In this document: piece by piece, positions 61,961 through 64,000 of the stretch
How the letters are laid out: each line of letters begins with the position of its first letter
Numbering within the stretch: position 1 is the stretch's first letter
NCBI RefSeq assembly: GCF_018614955.1
Contig: NZ_JAGGNV010000026.1
Span: 62,001 to 126,000 of the forward strand
Length of the DNA: 64,000 bases
Source of the DNA: Variovorax paradoxus
Lineage (GTDB): Bacteria; Pseudomonadota; Gammaproteobacteria; Burkholderiales; Burkholderiaceae_C
Direction: 5' to 3'
Translations under genes and position numbers: made by a program
The notes under the pieces: generated by a model
Database searches by the model: none
What the model was told of the DNA's origin: nothing
What the model saw: the letters and a program-made list of their open reading frames with translations, nothing else

Positions 61961-62758
61961 CTATGTCAACCACCGCTTTCTCCGACGGTAGTGCTTCACG
62001 GCGTGGTAGTCCTTCTGATGACCTTGCGCGCCGCCAAGGTAGAACTCCTGCACGTCCGGATTGCTGCTCAAGGACTCGGCGCTACCGGTCATGACGACGC
62101 GCCCATTCTCGATCAGGTAGGCGCGCTGCGCGATGCCGAGCGCCGCAACGGCGTTCTGCTCCACCAGCAGTACCGACAAGCCGGCGTCCGCGTTGATGCG
62201 TCGCACGATATCGAAGATCTCGTCGACCAGCAGGGGCGCAAGACCAAGACTGGGCTCGTCGAGCATCAGGAGGCGTGGCTCGGTCATCATGGCGCGGCCG
62301 ATGGCCAGCATCTGCTGCTCACCACCGGAGAGGTAGCCCGCGGGCGAACCCGCCCGCTGCGCCAGGCGCGGAAACCAGGCCATCACCTTGTCCATCAGTT
62401 CGCGGACGTGGCCGCGGTCGCGGTGCATCGACGTTGCGGCGAGCAGGTTCTCGGCTGGCGTCAGGTGTTCGAAAATGCGTCGGCCTTCCAGCACGTGAAC
62501 GATGCCGCGTCGCACGCGCTCGGGCGCGCTCAGACCCAGCAGATCGGCACCATCGAAGGTAATGGTGCCGCCGCTCACCTTGCCGCGCTCGGCGCTCAGG
62601 ACACCGCTGATCGCCTTCAGCACGGTGCTCTTGCCCGCGCCGTTGGCGCCGAGCAGCGCGACCAGTCCACCTGCCTCGATGTCGATGGACACACCCTTGA
62701 CCGCCAGCGACACGCTGTCGTACACCACCTCGACGTTGTTGATGGCGAGAAGAGTCAT
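61961..62758 (-). CDS. livF: ABC transporter ATPase LivF
   Basis: 265 residues. Walker A G-A-N-G-A-G-K-S-T near 37, signature L-S-G-G-E-Q-Q-M, Walker B L-L-M-L-D-E-P-S-L-G-L, H-loop-region V-E-Q-N. After the canonical Y-L-G-G end comes a 20-residue basic tail (H-Y-R-R-R-K-R-W). ATGA overlap with the binding-protein gene upstream. Its permease and LivG genes are not downstream in this window and presumably lie upstream, beyond base 64000. Confidence 0.9.
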   Translation of the reverse strand: MTLLAINNVEVVYDSVSLAVKGVSIDIEAGGLVALLGANGAGKSTVLKAISGVLSAERGKVSGGTITFDGADLLGLSAPERVRRGIVHVLEGRRIFEHLTPAENLLAATSMHRDRGHVRELMDKVMAWFPRLAQRAGSPAGYLSGGEQQMLAIGRAMMTEPRLLMLDEPSLGLAPLLVDEIFDIVRRINADAGLSVLLVEQNAVAALGIAQRAYLIENGRVVMTGSAESLSSNPDVQEFYLGGAQGHQKDYHAVKHYRRRKRWLT

Positions 62759-64000
62759 GTTCCCGTCTTTTTGAACTCCGCCGACGACGCACGGATGAGT
62801 TCCCATACCGCATCCTGGTCGCTCGCGAGCCAGTCGCTCTTGGGCACCCAGCGCGTGCCGTCCCACTGCGCGATGCGGCCCATGCCGCCACCCTGGTGGT
62901 CGATCTTGCTCGTGGTCAGCGGCGGGATCAGGCCATCGGCCGTAAAGTTCTTGATGCTGCGAAGGCCCTCGTTGAGCGCTTCGGCCGTTACGGCCGTTCC
63001 CTTGGTGATCTCCAGCGCCCGTCGCACGCCCTCGACCATCACGGCGCCGGCCATCACGCCGATGTTGTAGTAGGCTGTACCAACCAGTTCCTTGGCGCCC
63101 GCGCCCTTGCCCTTGTGGACGACCTCGCGCAGGATGTCCTGGATCACCTTGGGCTCGCGGCCCGCCGCTGCGCCTTCGTACTTGAGTACACCCTTGGCCT
63201 GATCGGGCCCGACCACCTTCATGTCCGACTCCGACAGCCACACGACCGACGCGATACGGTCGGGCGCGATGCCGTTGCGAAGCGCCTCTTTCACCGAGAC
63301 GGTCTGGCCGACGCCACCGCCCCAGATCAACGTCCAGTCCGGCTTGGCGCGGCGCAATTGCGTCCACACGGCCGACTGCTCGTTGCCGGGCGGCGCATAG
63401 GAGTAGGGCAGCAGTTCGAAGCCGCGCCGCTTGGCCAGTGCCTGCAGCAGCGGCAGGGGCTCGCGGCCAAAGGGCGTGTCGATGTGGACGAACGCGATCT
63501 TCTTGCCTTTCAGGTCCTTGTCCTGGCGGGCCATGTACTCGATCAGGATCGCCGCCTGCGACCAGTAGCTGGCGGACAGCGGCAGCACGTAAGGAAACAC
63601 TGTGCCATCCCCCGCGTCGCTGCGGCCCGAGAAGGTGGTCACCAGGTTGATCTTGTCCTGCAGCGCGCGCGTGACCAATGCCCGACTGACCGGCGTGGAG
63701 AGCGGGTCGATCAACACCACGCCGTTGCGCTTGAAGCGTTCGTAGGCCTCGATGCCGCGTTGCGGCGCATTGCCCGTGTCGACGATGTCAGCAACGATCT
63801 TCCAGCCATTCACGCCGCCGCGTTCGTTGACGAGGGAGAAGTAGTCGCGTTGGCCCTGGCTGTATTCGGCCGTGACGAAGGTATAGACCACCGTGAAGTC
63901 CTGCGCCATGCCGAACTTGACGACTTTTTCCTGTGCATGGGCTTGCGGCGCAAAGGGGAGAGTGCCGATGAGTGCGGTCGCCGCGCCGGCCGCCACGAAC
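62755..64000 (-). CDS. Periplasmic substrate-binding protein of Liv-type ABC importer (5' end outside window)
   Basis: About 414 residues are visible, with the start codon beyond base 64000 or at a GTG at 63996 that would shorten the signal peptide. Visible: hydrophobic A-A-T-A-L-I-G-T-L-P, cleavage near A-H-A-Q|E-K-V, then Y-S-Q-G-Q-R-D-Y-F, D-T-G-N-A-P-Q and S-G-R-S-D-A-G-D for the ligand cleft. Fourth Liv-type binding protein of the window. Confidence 0.88.
   Translation of the reverse strand, partial: FVAAGAATALIGTLPFAPQAHAQEKVVKFGMAQDFTVVYTFVTAEYSQGQRDYFSLVNERGGVNGWKIVADIVDTGNAPQRGIEAYERFKRNGVVLIDPLSTPVSRALVTRALQDKINLVTTFSGRSDAGDGTVFPYVLPLSASYWSQAAILIEYMARQDKDLKGKKIAFVHIDTPFGREPLPLLQALAKRRGFELLPYSYAPPGNEQSAVWTQLRRAKPDWTLIWGGGVGQTVSVKEALRNGIAPDRIASVVWLSESDMKVVGPDQAKGVLKYEGAAAGREPKVIQDILREVVHKGKGAGAKELVGTAYYNIGVMAGAVMVEGVRRALEITKGTAVTAEALNEGLRSIKNFTADGLIPPLTTSKIDHQGGGMGRIAQWDGTRWVPKSDWLASDQDAVWELIRASSAEFKKTGT

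Overview
The window is about 64 kb of GC-rich (roughly two-thirds G+C), densely packed bacterial DNA. Gene order, codon use and protein families (multiple Liv-type ABC importers, orphan DctP-type binding proteins, many acyl-CoA enzymes) suggest a betaproteobacterium of the order Burkholderiales, Alcaligenaceae or Comamonadaceae-like. This is an inference from style; there is no rRNA or other marker gene here. No tRNA, rRNA, CRISPR array, integrase or intact insertion sequence was seen.

Almost everything belongs to one theme: uptake, CoA activation and beta-oxidation-like breakdown of unidentified carboxylic acids (probably branched, alicyclic or hydroxylated). Layout: 0-3.1 kb, minus operon (alcohol dehydrogenase, MaoC hydratase, ketopantoate-reductase-like) meeting the tail of a plus-strand enoyl-CoA hydratase; 3.3-8.6 kb, two plus operons each with an acyl-CoA ligase and an SDR; 8.6-10.7 kb, a graveyard of decayed defence/toxin-antitoxin-like genes; 10.8-15.8 kb, minus operon (DctP binding protein, APH-type kinase, small helical protein, DHSWG protein, acyl-CoA dehydrogenase); 16.2-25.9 kb, plus genes for a ligase, acyl-CoA dehydrogenase, hydratase, complete Liv importer and CoA-diphosphatase-like Nudix; 25.9-33.6 kb, minus operon with a second Liv importer, epimerase, SDR and two small ferredoxin-like-fold enzymes; 33.9-44.5 kb, plus operons (SDR/EamA; dehydrogenase/kinase/nitroreductase/3-hydroxyacyl-CoA dehydrogenase/racemase; dehydrogenase/phosphatase/kinase/partner); 44.7-49.2 kb, third Liv importer; 49.3-55.8 kb, DHSWG paralogue, two hydratases, thioesterase, second DctP plus ligase; 55.9-57.5 kb, a head-to-head pair of 5'-truncated genes (ligase and LysR); 57.6-61.8 kb, GMC oxidase/aldehyde dehydrogenase operon and a BKACE enzyme; 61.9-64 kb, the end of a fourth Liv system.

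The strongest signal not explained by the genes is a 14-bp palindrome, consensus GTRCRC-NN-GYGTAC. I found 15 copies, nearly all 25-110 bp upstream of the first gene of an operon and almost none inside genes. It ties about 58 kb of separate operons into one probable regulon whose regulator is not encoded in the window, apart from a beheaded LysR gene. A second theme is three separate pairings of an APH-type kinase with an acyl-CoA dehydrogenase. This is the combination used by bacterial LvaA/LvaC and fused in mammalian ACAD10/11 to process hydroxyacyl-CoAs by phosphorylation and elimination.
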